Source: JALYNX01 sp964608055 (GTDB lineage: Bacteria; Actinomycetota; Acidimicrobiia; Spongiisociales; ZC4RG35). Taken from it: DNA of 10,330 bases. The DNA is taken from the NCBI GenBank assembly GCA_964608055.1, contig CAZSMJ010000068.1, forward strand, positions 1 to 10,330, given 5' to 3'. The notes beneath the pieces are model-generated. The model was not told the origin of the DNA. It did not search any database and was given only the letters and a program-made list of their open reading frames with translations. Position numbers and translations under genes: made by a program. Below, piece after piece: positions 1 to 6,759 of this stretch; position 1 is the first letter of the stretch, and each line of letters begins with the position of its first letter.

Positions 1-30
1 GCATTCGGCGGGGTGGACGGCGATGATCAC
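1..30 (-). CDS. Possible 5' end of a gene downstream of glnA (edge fragment)
   Basis: On the minus strand a GTG at 30-28 overlaps the TGA stop of the glutamine synthetase gene (29-27) in the GTGA arrangement typical of translationally coupled genes. Ten open codons (MIIAVHPAEC) follow before the window ends. This is too short to identify a family. The overlap is the only evidence, and a chance GTG is a real alternative. In mycobacteria glnA2 is followed by glnE, but these ten residues do not let me claim that here. Confidence 0.25.
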   Translation of the reverse strand, partial: MIIAVHPAEC

Positions 31-1352
31 AGAACTGGGAGGTAGGTCTCGAGCTCGAATTGGGACACGTGATGCTGGAACCGATCCCATTCCTGCCTCT
101 TGTTGCGAAGGAACCAGTCGAAGACGTGCTCACCGAGCGCCTCGGCCATCAGTTCGGACTTTTCGAGGGTGTCCAGCGCCTCGGAGAGGGTCTCGGGAAG
201 CCGTTTGACGCCCGCAGCCGCCCTTTCCGCCGGGGTGAGCCGGTGGATGTCGGCCGCGACCTCGGGTGGCAACTCGTAGCCCTCCCGGATTCCCTCGAGA
301 CCGGCAGCGAGGATCACCGACAGCGCCAGATAGGGATTGCAGGCAGCGTCGGCAGCCCGATACTCGACCCGGACGCTCGAGGGCTTGCCCTTCTTCACCG
401 ATGGCACGCGAACCAACGCAGACTGGTTGTTGCGAGCCCAGGAGATATAGATCGGTGCATCGAAACCTGCGACCAGGCGCTTGTACGAGTTGACCCATTG
501 GTTGGTCACAGCAGTCAGCTCGGCTGCATGACGCAGCAAACCGGCGATGAACGCATGACCTACCTTGGATAGACCCCCCGGGGTCCCCGGCTCGTGGAAC
601 GCATTGACGTCGCCTTCGAACAGTGAGAGATGGAGGTGCATCCCCGAGCCGTCGTAGTCCTCGAGCGGTTTGGGCATGAAAGTCGCGTAGATCCCGTGTT
701 GTCCGGCGACTTCTTTGACCGTGAGTCGGGAGGTCATGATGTTGTCGGCCATTGTCAATGCATCGGTGTAGCGCACGATGATCTCGTGCTGGCTGGGCGC
801 CACCTCGTGATGGGAGTGCTCGATCGGAATCCCCATGTGCTCCAGGGCATTGATCGTGTTCCGCCGGTACTCCTGGGCGACATCGAGGGGTGTCAGGTCG
901 AAGTAGCCGCCCCGATCGAGGACTTCGGGGACGGGGCCAGAGTCTCGGAAGTAGAAGAACTCCAACTCGGGAGCGGCGTAGAAGATGTATCCCATTTCCG
1001 AGGCCCGCTCCAAATTCCTCTTGAGGACGATCCGTGGGTCACCCGTGAACGGCTCGCCGTCAGGCGTGTAGATGTCACAGAACATCCGTGCCACCTGTTC
1101 CTCGGTGCGCCAGGGAAGGACCTGGAACGTCGAGGGATCCGGTTTGGCCAGCATGTCGGCTTCCTGGATACGGGCGTAGCCGTCGATCGAAGAGCCATCG
1201 AAGGTCATGCCCTCCTCGAACGCCACTTCGAGCTCTGTCGGGCCGATTGATACCGATTTGAGGAACCCCTGGACGTCGGTGAACCAGAGCCTGATAAAAC
1301 GGATTCGCCGCTCCTCAACGGTGCGCAGCACGTATTCGGCTTGTTTGTTCAT
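27..1352 (-). CDS. glnA: Type I glutamine synthetase, GlnA2-like, with altered active-site residues
   Basis: This 441-residue protein belongs to the type I glutamine synthetase family, which makes glutamine from glutamate, ammonia and ATP in the cytosol. The N-terminal beta-grasp domain (about 1-100) has FDGSS at 51-55. Metal and substrate ligands follow: E129 and E131 in APELEFF, E183 and E190, GSGMHLHLS at 235-243, NSYKRL at 288-293 and VEYR at 329-332. The end, QFELETYLPVL, is typical of the short forms. The overall sequence resembles mycobacterial GlnA2 (446 residues). The adenylylation tyrosine is replaced by H370, so GlnE control is not expected. R61 matches the feedback-inhibition arginine of Bacillus GlnA. 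Oddly, the flap glutamate (E327 in enterobacterial GS) is D298, and the catalytic R339 is Q310. The enzyme may therefore be slow or may use another amine, as some actinobacterial GlnA paralogues do. ATG is preceded by a weak GGGAA (1358-1362). The MFS gene ends 27 bp upstream. Confidence 0.93.
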   Translation of the reverse strand: MNKQAEYVLRTVEERRIRFIRLWFTDVQGFLKSVSIGPTELEVAFEEGMTFDGSSIDGYARIQEADMLAKPDPSTFQVLPWRTEEQVARMFCDIYTPDGEPFTGDPRIVLKRNLERASEMGYIFYAAPELEFFYFRDSGPVPEVLDRGGYFDLTPLDVAQEYRRNTINALEHMGIPIEHSHHEVAPSQHEIIVRYTDALTMADNIMTSRLTVKEVAGQHGIYATFMPKPLEDYDGSGMHLHLSLFEGDVNAFHEPGTPGGLSKVGHAFIAGLLRHAAELTAVTNQWVNSYKRLVAGFDAPIYISWARNNQSALVRVPSVKKGKPSSVRVEYRAADAACNPYLALSVILAAGLEGIREGYELPPEVAADIHRLTPAERAAAGVKRLPETLSEALDTLEKSELMAEALGEHVFDWFLRNKRQEWDRFQHHVSQFELETYLPVL

Positions 1353-1379
1353 GTTGTTTCCCGTCTGCCTGCTTCCACA

Positions 1380-2543
1380 TTATGAGATGCCCTGCCTCGG
1401 GAGGGAATCGCGAATCCCATCCCCGCCTGCCACTGTGATCCGAATCGTCACCAATGAGGCGGCAGCCGCCAGCCCCACCACCAGGGCAAGGGCTGCCGAG
1501 AGGTTCGCAGCAGAGGCCGCCAGACCGATCAGAGCCGGTGCGGCCATGAATCCGAGCCTGGTGCCGACGGTGAGGGCAGCGAGCCCGGCTCCCTCCGCGA
1601 AGGTGGGGTGCGACCCGGCGAGCTTGTACAGAACCGGAAGAGCCACAGAGACCCCGAGTCCCCAGAACCCGAATCCGATCAATGCCATCGCTGTGGAACC
1701 GAATACCACGACGACCAGCATGGAGGCCACGGCAAACAGGATGCCGGCGAAGAGGGTGGGAACACCTCGGAATCGGTCGACGAGGAAGTCACCACCCATC
1801 CTGCCGGCCAGCATCCCCGCGGTGAACAAGATCGCCCCGGTTCCGCCGACCGCAGGGGTGGCACTGGTGATGTCGATGAGAAAGATCGCCCCCCAATCAA
1901 GAGGGATTCCCTCGATCACCGCGGTTGTGCCGCCGGCCAATATCAATGCGAGGGCGACCCTTCCCGACCGCTCACCAGTGCCCAGTCGGGGGGCGGCGTC
2001 CGGGACCAGCCGCGCCGCGTATCCGACGGCGATCAGACCCGTGATAGAGGTGCCCACCAGTTGCGGGCCGAGTCCGATACCGGCCAGCACGGCGAGGGCG
2101 CTGAGACCCGATCCGACCAAGGTCCCGAGACTCCACAACCCGTGGAGACGGGTCATGATCGAGCGCCCGACGGACTCCTCCACCCGAACCCCGACCGCGT
2201 TCATACCCACATCGGTCTGGGCGTCGACGAATCCGAGGACGGCCAGCAGCGTGCCGAGGAGGAACGCGCTGGGGACCACGGCGATCAACGGGAGAAGTAC
2301 GAAGAGCAGGCTGGCCCCGATGAGGGCAGATCGTTTCGATCCGATGCGGCCCAGCACCAGCCCACTGATCGAGGATCCGATGAGGGACCCCAGACCGCCG
2401 AGCGCAAGGGTCAGACCCAGCGTGCCCAGGTCCATCGAGAGCCGGTCTCTGATCTCAGGGAGTCTCGGGATCCAGCTCCCGACAACGAGGCCGTTGACCA
2501 GAAAGATGAGTGCCACACCGATGGTGGCGCGCCTGACCGTCAG
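1380..2543 (-). CDS. Major facilitator superfamily transporter, YbjJ-like
   Basis: This is an integral membrane protein of about 387 residues with roughly 12 hydrophobic helices, typical of the major facilitator superfamily of proton-coupled or facilitated transporters. Counting from the proposed start, GSWIPRLPEIRD begins near residue 22 after the first helix. The cytoplasmic loop GRIGSKR (65-71) is the degenerate MFS signature between helices 2 and 3. D107-N115 (DAQTDVGMN) and RLHGLWSLG (near 133) recall the YbjJ-type subgroup. The substrate cannot be read from sequence. The frame is open back to an ATG at 2702, but that would overlap most of whiB, and those residues look like shadow translation. 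The best start is CTG at 2543, with GCGGGAG 7 nt upstream and giving MTVRRATIG before helix 1. GTG at 2516 would cut into helix 1. It lies 16 bp after whiB and 27 bp before the glutamine synthetase gene, so co-transcription is likely. Confidence 0.85.
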   Translation of the reverse strand: MTVRRATIGVALIFLVNGLVVGSWIPRLPEIRDRLSMDLGTLGLTLALGGLGSLIGSSISGLVLGRIGSKRSALIGASLLFVLLPLIAVVPSAFLLGTLLAVLGFVDAQTDVGMNAVGVRVEESVGRSIMTRLHGLWSLGTLVGSGLSALAVLAGIGLGPQLVGTSITGLIAVGYAARLVPDAAPRLGTGERSGRVALALILAGGTTAVIEGIPLDWGAIFLIDITSATPAVGGTGAILFTAGMLAGRMGGDFLVDRFRGVPTLFAGILFAVASMLVVVVFGSTAMALIGFGFWGLGVSVALPVLYKLAGSHPTFAEGAGLAALTVGTRLGFMAAPALIGLAASAANLSAALALVVGLAAAASLVTIRITVAGGDGIRDSLPRQGIS

Positions 2544-2550
2544 GGTGTTT

Positions 2551-2557
2551 CTCCCGC
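2551..2557 (-). promoter_or_regulatory. Ribosome binding site that decides the MFS start
   Basis: The minus strand reads GCGGGAG here, 7 nt before the CTG at 2543 and directly after the whiB stop. No ATG, GTG or TTG lies at a suitable distance, so this site supports a non-AUG CTG start. Confidence 0.5.
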
Positions 2558-2559
2558 CC

Positions 2560-2829
2560 TCAACTCGCCCGGCGGCGGGCGGCGAGCCACTTGCGACGGA
2601 GGGCCTTGCGGTCCTCTTCAGCCGTTCCGCCCCAGATCCCGGATCGTTGGTTGGTCTCCAACGCGAATTCCAGGCAGTCCTCGGTGACCGCGCAGGTGCC
2701 ACAGATCTCCTTGGCGAGCGCGACCGCTTCCGCGGTGGCCTCAGCGACCGGGAAAAAGATGGAATGAGGTAGACCAGAACAGGCAGCGCTGCTCCGCCAG
2801 GCGACCACCGTGTGGGCAGTCAGCTGCAA
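2560..2829 (-). CDS. WhiB-family iron-sulfur transcriptional regulator
   Basis: Small WhiB-like (Wbl) protein, 89 residues from the chosen start. Four cysteines for a [4Fe-4S] cluster are at 17, 43, 46 and 52, in the family spacing C-x2-C-x5-C after a distant first Cys. The turn motif GIWGG is at 64-68. A basic tail (RRKWLAARRR) follows and contacts DNA in characterised members. Wbl proteins act in the cytoplasm, commonly by binding the primary sigma factor, and sense redox, NO or nutrient state. The start is uncertain: the frame extends to TTG 2880, with GTG 2844 and ACG 2835 between. I chose TTG 2829 because it gives the usual family length (80-100) and a normal distance to the first Cys; its ribosome site is not clear. 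The whiB-MFS-glnA order suggests it controls or is co-expressed with these genes. Which Wbl subclass this is I cannot say. Confidence 0.9.
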   Translation of the reverse strand: MQLTAHTVVAWRSSAACSGLPHSIFFPVAEATAEAVALAKEICGTCAVTEDCLEFALETNQRSGIWGGTAEEDRKALRRKWLAARRRAS

Positions 2830-2842
2830 TGGCGTCTCGATC

Positions 2843-2891
2843 ACCCCCCGGAGTTTGGTGGCGCCTTCGCTATTTGCCAAGACCGGGGGGT
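2843..2891 (-). repeat. 9-bp inverted repeat around the whiB leader and start region
   Basis: Plus-strand ACCCCCCGG (2843-2851) and CCGGGGGGT (2883-2891) are perfect inverted copies separated by 31 bp. In a transcript reading through toward whiB they could pair as a G-C-rich stem. The downstream arm overlaps GGGGGTGATC (2839-2848, minus strand), which matches the ideal anti-16S sequence GGAGGTGATC at 9 of 10 positions. Pairing would therefore mask a possible ribosome-binding region. It could instead be a DNA-level operator, or chance in G-runs. Confidence 0.4.
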
Positions 2892-2909
2892 CAGGTTGGA
2901 TTCAGATTG

Positions 2910-3917
2910 TCACGTCGTGGGGGGAAACCGCTCGTCGTCGTTTGGCTCGCCGGGGTCGATGTGGTCGTCGTCGGGCTCGGCCGTTCCGGCCCAGTCTTCG
3001 TCGGACTCGACGTCGACCTCGTGCCGGCCGGTGTCGGTCATGGCTTGGTCCTGAATAGGCTCGCCCCGCGGGGCCTCCCGCTCCATCGCGCTCTCCTCTA
3101 CCGCTACGACTTCGGCTACTCGGGTTCTTCTCATCGCAATGATCACCAGTCCGATCAATGAGATCAACGCCAAACCGGCTGCGATCTGTGAGGCCAGGGT
3201 CGAGAGAGGATCGGCCGTCAGCCGCACGAAAGCGAAGCCGTCGCAGGCTCCCCCGGTGCCCTCGATGTCGCCGCCGACCTCGAACACGCCACGAATCTGC
3301 TGGCCGGAGATCGCGGTCACTTCCTCCACGTACACCGATACGTCGGCCACGTCACCTTCGTTCTCCGGGTCGCCGTCGGTGTTCGGATCGCCGCCATCTG
3401 CGACCACCACTTCGAACCCTCCGACATCAACCCAGATCTCCCAGGTGTGGTCCATGATCGGCCCCGGCGAAGTGGCGAACCAGGAAAGACCGCCGTCGGG
3501 GTCGACCTCGAATGGGCTCTGGCGGGTGCTGTCGGTGACGATCGTGGTGTCGACGTCGGATTGAGCCTCCACGGTGCACCCTCCGTTCAGCTCGCCTGTC
3601 TCGTTGAGCTGGGCGAGACCGGTCGCCCCCCAAGCGATCAGCCCGACCGCGATGACCAGGGGCAGCAGGCTCGATAGCCCTGAATCTCGCTCCCGTCCCC
3701 AGCCGGTCATAAGGATGCCAAGCAGGCCGAAAACGCCAGCGGCACCGAATACCAGAAGTCGGTCGAGCGGCCAAACCCCTGCCTGCTGCAGGATGACGGC
3801 AATCGAAAGGCCGAGGAGGAGTCCGAGCAACAAGCCGCTCCAGGGGCGGGCCCGGGTTTGGACCACCACCGTCTCGCCGACGTTATGGACGTGTTCTGAT
3901 CCTGGGTCGTTGGGCAT
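2910..3917 (-). CDS. Unrecognised four-helix membrane protein with acidic cytoplasmic tail
   Basis: I do not recognise a family for this 335-residue protein. A short polar N-terminus (1-26) is followed by three hydrophobic segments near 27-44, 53-71 and 84-102. A soluble domain follows (about 105-240) with exactly two cysteines, C114 and C225, that could form a disulfide if it faces outside. This domain contains an acidic, Gly/Asp/Asn-rich loop at 174-190. A fourth helix (242-262) ends in MRRTR, a positive-inside anchor. The tail (263-335) is strongly acidic and probably disordered and cytoplasmic. The start is ATG 3917 because AGGAGG sits 5 nt upstream; an upstream extension to 4022 would run into tetR. 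It diverges from tetR across a perfect palindrome, so TetR control is plausible. The protein has no obvious transporter or enzyme motif. Confidence 0.8.
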   Translation of the reverse strand: MPNDPGSEHVHNVGETVVVQTRARPWSGLLLGLLLGLSIAVILQQAGVWPLDRLLVFGAAGVFGLLGILMTGWGRERDSGLSSLLPLVIAVGLIAWGATGLAQLNETGELNGGCTVEAQSDVDTTIVTDSTRQSPFEVDPDGGLSWFATSPGPIMDHTWEIWVDVGGFEVVVADGGDPNTDGDPENEGDVADVSVYVEEVTAISGQQIRGVFEVGGDIEGTGGACDGFAFVRLTADPLSTLASQIAAGLALISLIGLVIIAMRRTRVAEVVAVEESAMEREAPRGEPIQDQAMTDTGRHEVDVESDEDWAGTAEPDDDHIDPGEPNDDERFPPTT

Positions 3918-3922
3918 ATCTT

Positions 3923-3928
3923 CCTCCT
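3923..3928 (-). promoter_or_regulatory. Consensus ribosome binding site of the membrane protein gene
   Basis: The minus strand reads AGGAGG with a 5-nt spacer to ATG 3917. It fixes this start against the longer in-frame extension, which would overlap the tetR start. Confidence 0.8.
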
Positions 3929-3949
3929 GGCAGTCGAATCTACGCCAGA

Positions 3950-3970
3950 TTGCCGACGGGACGTCGGCAA
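3950..3970. promoter_or_regulatory. Perfect palindrome between divergent genes, candidate TetR operator
   Basis: TTGCCGACG (3950-3958) and CGTCGGCAA (3962-3970) are exact inverted copies with a 3-bp centre (GGA), 21 bp in all. The site lies 33 bp upstream of the membrane protein ATG and 45 bp upstream of the tetR ATG. TetR regulators commonly bind such palindromes in the divergent region beside their own gene. A TAGATT on the minus strand (3942-3937) could be the -10 element of the leftward promoter, which would put the palindrome over its spacer and -35 region. The binding protein is inferred. Confidence 0.65.
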
Positions 3971-4015
3971 GTCGGATGGCCCTTCGCCCCAAGGCGGGAT
4001 AGCCTTTGGGCCTCG

Positions 4016-4633
4016 ATGCCACGTATCCGTGCGGCCTCTATCGATGAGCACAAGGCGCTTACCCGGAGCGCCCTGCTCGGCGCTGCGAAAACCCTGATCC
4101 ACGAGGCGGGCACAGCCGATCTTCCGCTCGGCGAGATCGCTCTCGCCGCCGGCGTCGGGCGCACCACCCTCTATGACTACTTCACCGATCGAGACGACTT
4201 GATCGCCACCCTTGTCGAAGAAGAGTTGCCCGGTGTGGTCGAGGCCCTGATAAAGGAGATGCCTTCAGGTGGAAGCGCGCCCGAGCGGCTCGCCGACCTG
4301 GCGACGAGGACTGTCGAGTTCGTGATCAACGACCCGGTGCTGGGTGTGATCCTGCACCGCGAGGTGGGCCGCATGGGAGCAGAGGCGGAGGTCAGGATCC
4401 GCGCCGCCCATGCCACTCTGGCGAGCACCATGGTCGGGCTCTATCACGCCGGAGTCGACTCAGGTGACTTTCGATCGATGCCCCCCGACCTCGCCGGGAG
4501 ACTGATCCAGGATTCGATCATGTCCGCGGCCCGCACCGTCCTTGCTGCTGCCAAGCCGCAGGACCGCGTCGAATCGGTGACGATGCATCTTCGGCTGTTT
4601 CTGATTGGTGGCTTTGGGGTCGGCCATCGTTAA
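4016..4633 (+). CDS. TetR-family transcriptional regulator
   Basis: This 205-residue one-component regulator has an N-terminal TetR DNA-binding domain (about 14-60). The helix-turn-helix is LPLGEIALAAGVGRTTLYDYF (37-57), followed by the typical DRDDLI. The larger C-terminal half (70-205) is helical and variable, as expected for a ligand-binding and dimerisation domain; the ligand cannot be inferred. I chose ATG 4016 because it starts a normal TetR N-terminus just before helix 1. The TTG at 3950 would place coding sequence over the palindrome. No clear ribosome site precedes the ATG. The gene diverges from the membrane protein gene and is followed after 18 bp by ppk1, so it may be co-transcribed with ppk1. 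The likely targets are its own promoter and the leftward promoter through the 3950-3970 palindrome. Confidence 0.9.
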   Translation: MPRIRAASIDEHKALTRSALLGAAKTLIHEAGTADLPLGEIALAAGVGRTTLYDYFTDRDDLIATLVEEELPGVVEALIKEMPSGGSAPERLADLATRTVEFVINDPVLGVILHREVGRMGAEAEVRIRAAHATLASTMVGLYHAGVDSGDFRSMPPDLAGRLIQDSIMSAARTVLAAAKPQDRVESVTMHLRLFLIGGFGVGHR

Positions 4634-4651
4634 CCGATAGGTAACACTGCA

Positions 4652-6724
4652 GTGGTATTCATCACCAGCGAAGTGGAGCAATTCGATCCCGATCATTTCT
4701 TGAACCGGGAGCTTTCCTGGCTCGAGTTCAACCGACGGGTGCTCAGCCTTGCGCAGCGGCCAGACTTCCCCCTTCTGGAACGCGCCAAGTTCCTTGCTAT
4801 CTGGTCCCAAAATCTCGACGAGTTCTTCCAGGTGCGGGTGGCTGGGCTCAAGGAACAGGTGTCTCATGGTGTCGGCGCCACGCCGCCCGACGGGATGACA
4901 CCCAGCCAGCAGCTAGCTGCAATCAGAAACGTCGTCGACCTCCAGTACGAGACGATCTCCAAGGAGTTCCTATCAGAGCTTGCCCCGGCTCTGGGCAGCG
5001 AAGGCATCGTCTTCAGCGACTACCCCACTCTCGACGATGAGGATCGGGCGTTCCTCGATGGCCAGTTCCGGGAATTGGTCTTTCCGGTGGTGACACCGCT
5101 GGCAGTTGACCCGTCGCACCCGTTCCCCTACATCTCCAACCTTTCGCTCAACATGGCGGTGTTCGTGCGAAATCCGGACACCGGTCTCGCCAGATTCGCC
5201 AGGGTCAAGGTTCCCCCGATCCTGCCCCGGTTCGTCGTATTGCCCGATGGCGAGAGATTCGTTCCCCTCGAGCAGGTGATCGCCGTCCACCTCGGAGCCT
5301 TGTTCCCCGGGATGGAGGTTCTGGGCCACCACGTGTTCAGGGTCACCCGAAACGCCGACATCGACGTCGAGGAAGACGAGGGCGGAGATCTCCTGATGGC
5401 GATCGAATCCGAGCTGACCCAACGCCGGTTTGGCCATGTCGTCCGCCTCGAGATCCACCCCGACATGCCAGTCGAGGTGCTCGACCTTCTGATGCGGGAG
5501 ATGGGCGCCACCGAGGACGACGTGTATCAGGTGGATGGGCCACTGGATCTCTCCGGGCTGTGGGGCCTTTTCGACCTCGACCGGCCCGATCTCAAATTCG
5601 AGACCTTCCCCGGAGTGACTCCTTCCCGACTCGCCGCGCCTCCCGGCGAGATGGTCGACATCTTCGAGGTGATCCGGCAGGGCGATCTGATCGTGCACCA
5701 TCCCTACGACTCGTTCACGCCAACTGTCGAGGCATTCATCGATCGCGCCGCCCGGGACCCGCGTGTCCTCGCGATCAAGATGACGCTTTACCGCAACTCG
5801 AGCAGCAGCCCGGTGATGGGCTCGCTGATCAAGGCGGCGGAGTCCAACAAACAGGTCGTTGCCCTGGTCGAGCTCAAGGCCCGCTTCGACGAGGAGCGCA
5901 ACATCGAATGGGCCCAGCGCCTGGAAGACGCCGGGGTCCACGTCATGTACGGCGTTGTCGGGTTGAAGACGCACACCAAAGTGACTCTGGTGGTGAGACG
6001 GGAAGGTGAGGGGGTTGCCCGATACGCCCATATCGGGACCGGCAACTACAACGAGAAGACGGCGCGCACCTACGAGGACGTGGCCCTCCTCACCGCAGAC
6101 CCTGAGATCGGCTCCGATCTCTCGGACGTGTTCAACTACTTGACCGGGTACTCGCGTCAGACCAGCTATCGCAAGCTTGCCGTCTCACCGAACGGAATCA
6201 GGAGCCGGATCACCGATCTCATCGAAGACGAAGCAGCGCGGTCAGACGGGCATATCACGCTGAAGATGAATTCCCTGGTCGACGCCCGAATCATCGAATC
6301 GTTGTACCAGGCATCCAACGCCGGAACCCGCATCGACCTCATCATTCGGGGCATCTCGTGTCTTCGCCCCGGGATCCCCGGCCTCTCCGAGAACATCACC
6401 GTGCGCTCGATCGTCGGGCGCTATCTGGAGCACTCCAGGATCTATCGCTTTGGGGCTCGGGGTCGGACCCGTCACTACTACATCGGCTCGGCGGACCTGA
6501 TGCCCCGGAACTTGGATCGCAGAGTCGAGGCTCTGGCCCCGATCACCGACCCCGATCTCCAGTTCCGAATCGACGAGGTCATCGATGTGCTCCTGGCCGA
6601 CGATCTGCTCGCCTGGGAGCTGTCCGCAGACGGGACCTGGGCCCGGGTTCCGGTCGTGTCCGGAGTCGATGCTCATTTGGTGCTCCAGGAGCTGGCGAGG
6701 GCGCGAGCCTCGGCTCATCTGTAG
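4652..6724 (+). CDS. ppk1: Polyphosphate kinase 1
   Basis: This 690-residue enzyme, of the family's usual length, reversibly transfers the gamma-phosphate of ATP to a growing inorganic polyphosphate chain through a phosphohistidine. The N domain opens with FLNRELSWLEFNRRVL (16-31) and the NLDEFFQVRVAGL segment (54-66). The H domain spans roughly 110-320 and the two phospholipase-D-like catalytic domains roughly 321-503 and 504-690. The nucleophilic histidine corresponding to E. coli His435 is H460 in YAHIGTGNYNEKTA. The second conserved histidine is H594 in EHSRIYRF. LKTHTK (438-443) and IKMTLYR (375-381) are also family motifs. No key residue appears missing. The start is a GTG with only a weak AGGT upstream. 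It lies 18 bp after tetR and upstream of pstS, placing polyphosphate storage beside phosphate uptake. The family call is firm. Confidence 0.97.
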   Translation: MVFITSEVEQFDPDHFLNRELSWLEFNRRVLSLAQRPDFPLLERAKFLAIWSQNLDEFFQVRVAGLKEQVSHGVGATPPDGMTPSQQLAAIRNVVDLQYETISKEFLSELAPALGSEGIVFSDYPTLDDEDRAFLDGQFRELVFPVVTPLAVDPSHPFPYISNLSLNMAVFVRNPDTGLARFARVKVPPILPRFVVLPDGERFVPLEQVIAVHLGALFPGMEVLGHHVFRVTRNADIDVEEDEGGDLLMAIESELTQRRFGHVVRLEIHPDMPVEVLDLLMREMGATEDDVYQVDGPLDLSGLWGLFDLDRPDLKFETFPGVTPSRLAAPPGEMVDIFEVIRQGDLIVHHPYDSFTPTVEAFIDRAARDPRVLAIKMTLYRNSSSSPVMGSLIKAAESNKQVVALVELKARFDEERNIEWAQRLEDAGVHVMYGVVGLKTHTKVTLVVRREGEGVARYAHIGTGNYNEKTARTYEDVALLTADPEIGSDLSDVFNYLTGYSRQTSYRKLAVSPNGIRSRITDLIEDEAARSDGHITLKMNSLVDARIIESLYQASNAGTRIDLIIRGISCLRPGIPGLSENITVRSIVGRYLEHSRIYRFGARGRTRHYYIGSADLMPRNLDRRVEALAPITDPDLQFRIDEVIDVLLADDLLAWELSADGTWARVPVVSGVDAHLVLQELARARASAHL

Positions 6725-6759
6725 AAGGGGCTTGGTGCCGACCCGGATCGGCCCCAGAA

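Noticed and set aside
2544..2702. N-terminal extension of the MFS protein back to ATG 2702
   Set aside because: It overlaps the whiB coding sequence in another frame and reads as Arg/Pro/Ser-rich filler; the membrane domain starts only after the whiB stop.
1207..2772. Long plus-strand open frame of 521 codons across the MFS gene
   Set aside because: It is antisense to the MFS and glutamine synthetase genes; its translation is Pro/Ser/Arg-rich with no domain, typical of the shadow frame of a high-GC gene.
3991..4010. Small hairpin (AAGGC/GCCTT) and TAGCCT as promoter or leader element before tetR
   Set aside because: Arms are short with an extra base in the outer pairs, and no matching -35 hexamer is seen; chance is likely.
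4973..6031. Long minus-strand open frame of 352 codons inside ppk1
   Set aside because: It lies wholly antisense to a clear ppk1 gene and shows His/Asp-rich low-quality translation without recognisable motifs.
6727..6756. Possible terminator after ppk1
   Set aside because: Only a 5-bp stem (GCCGA 6737-6741 with TCGGC 6748-6752) with competing pairings and no U-run; too weak to call.
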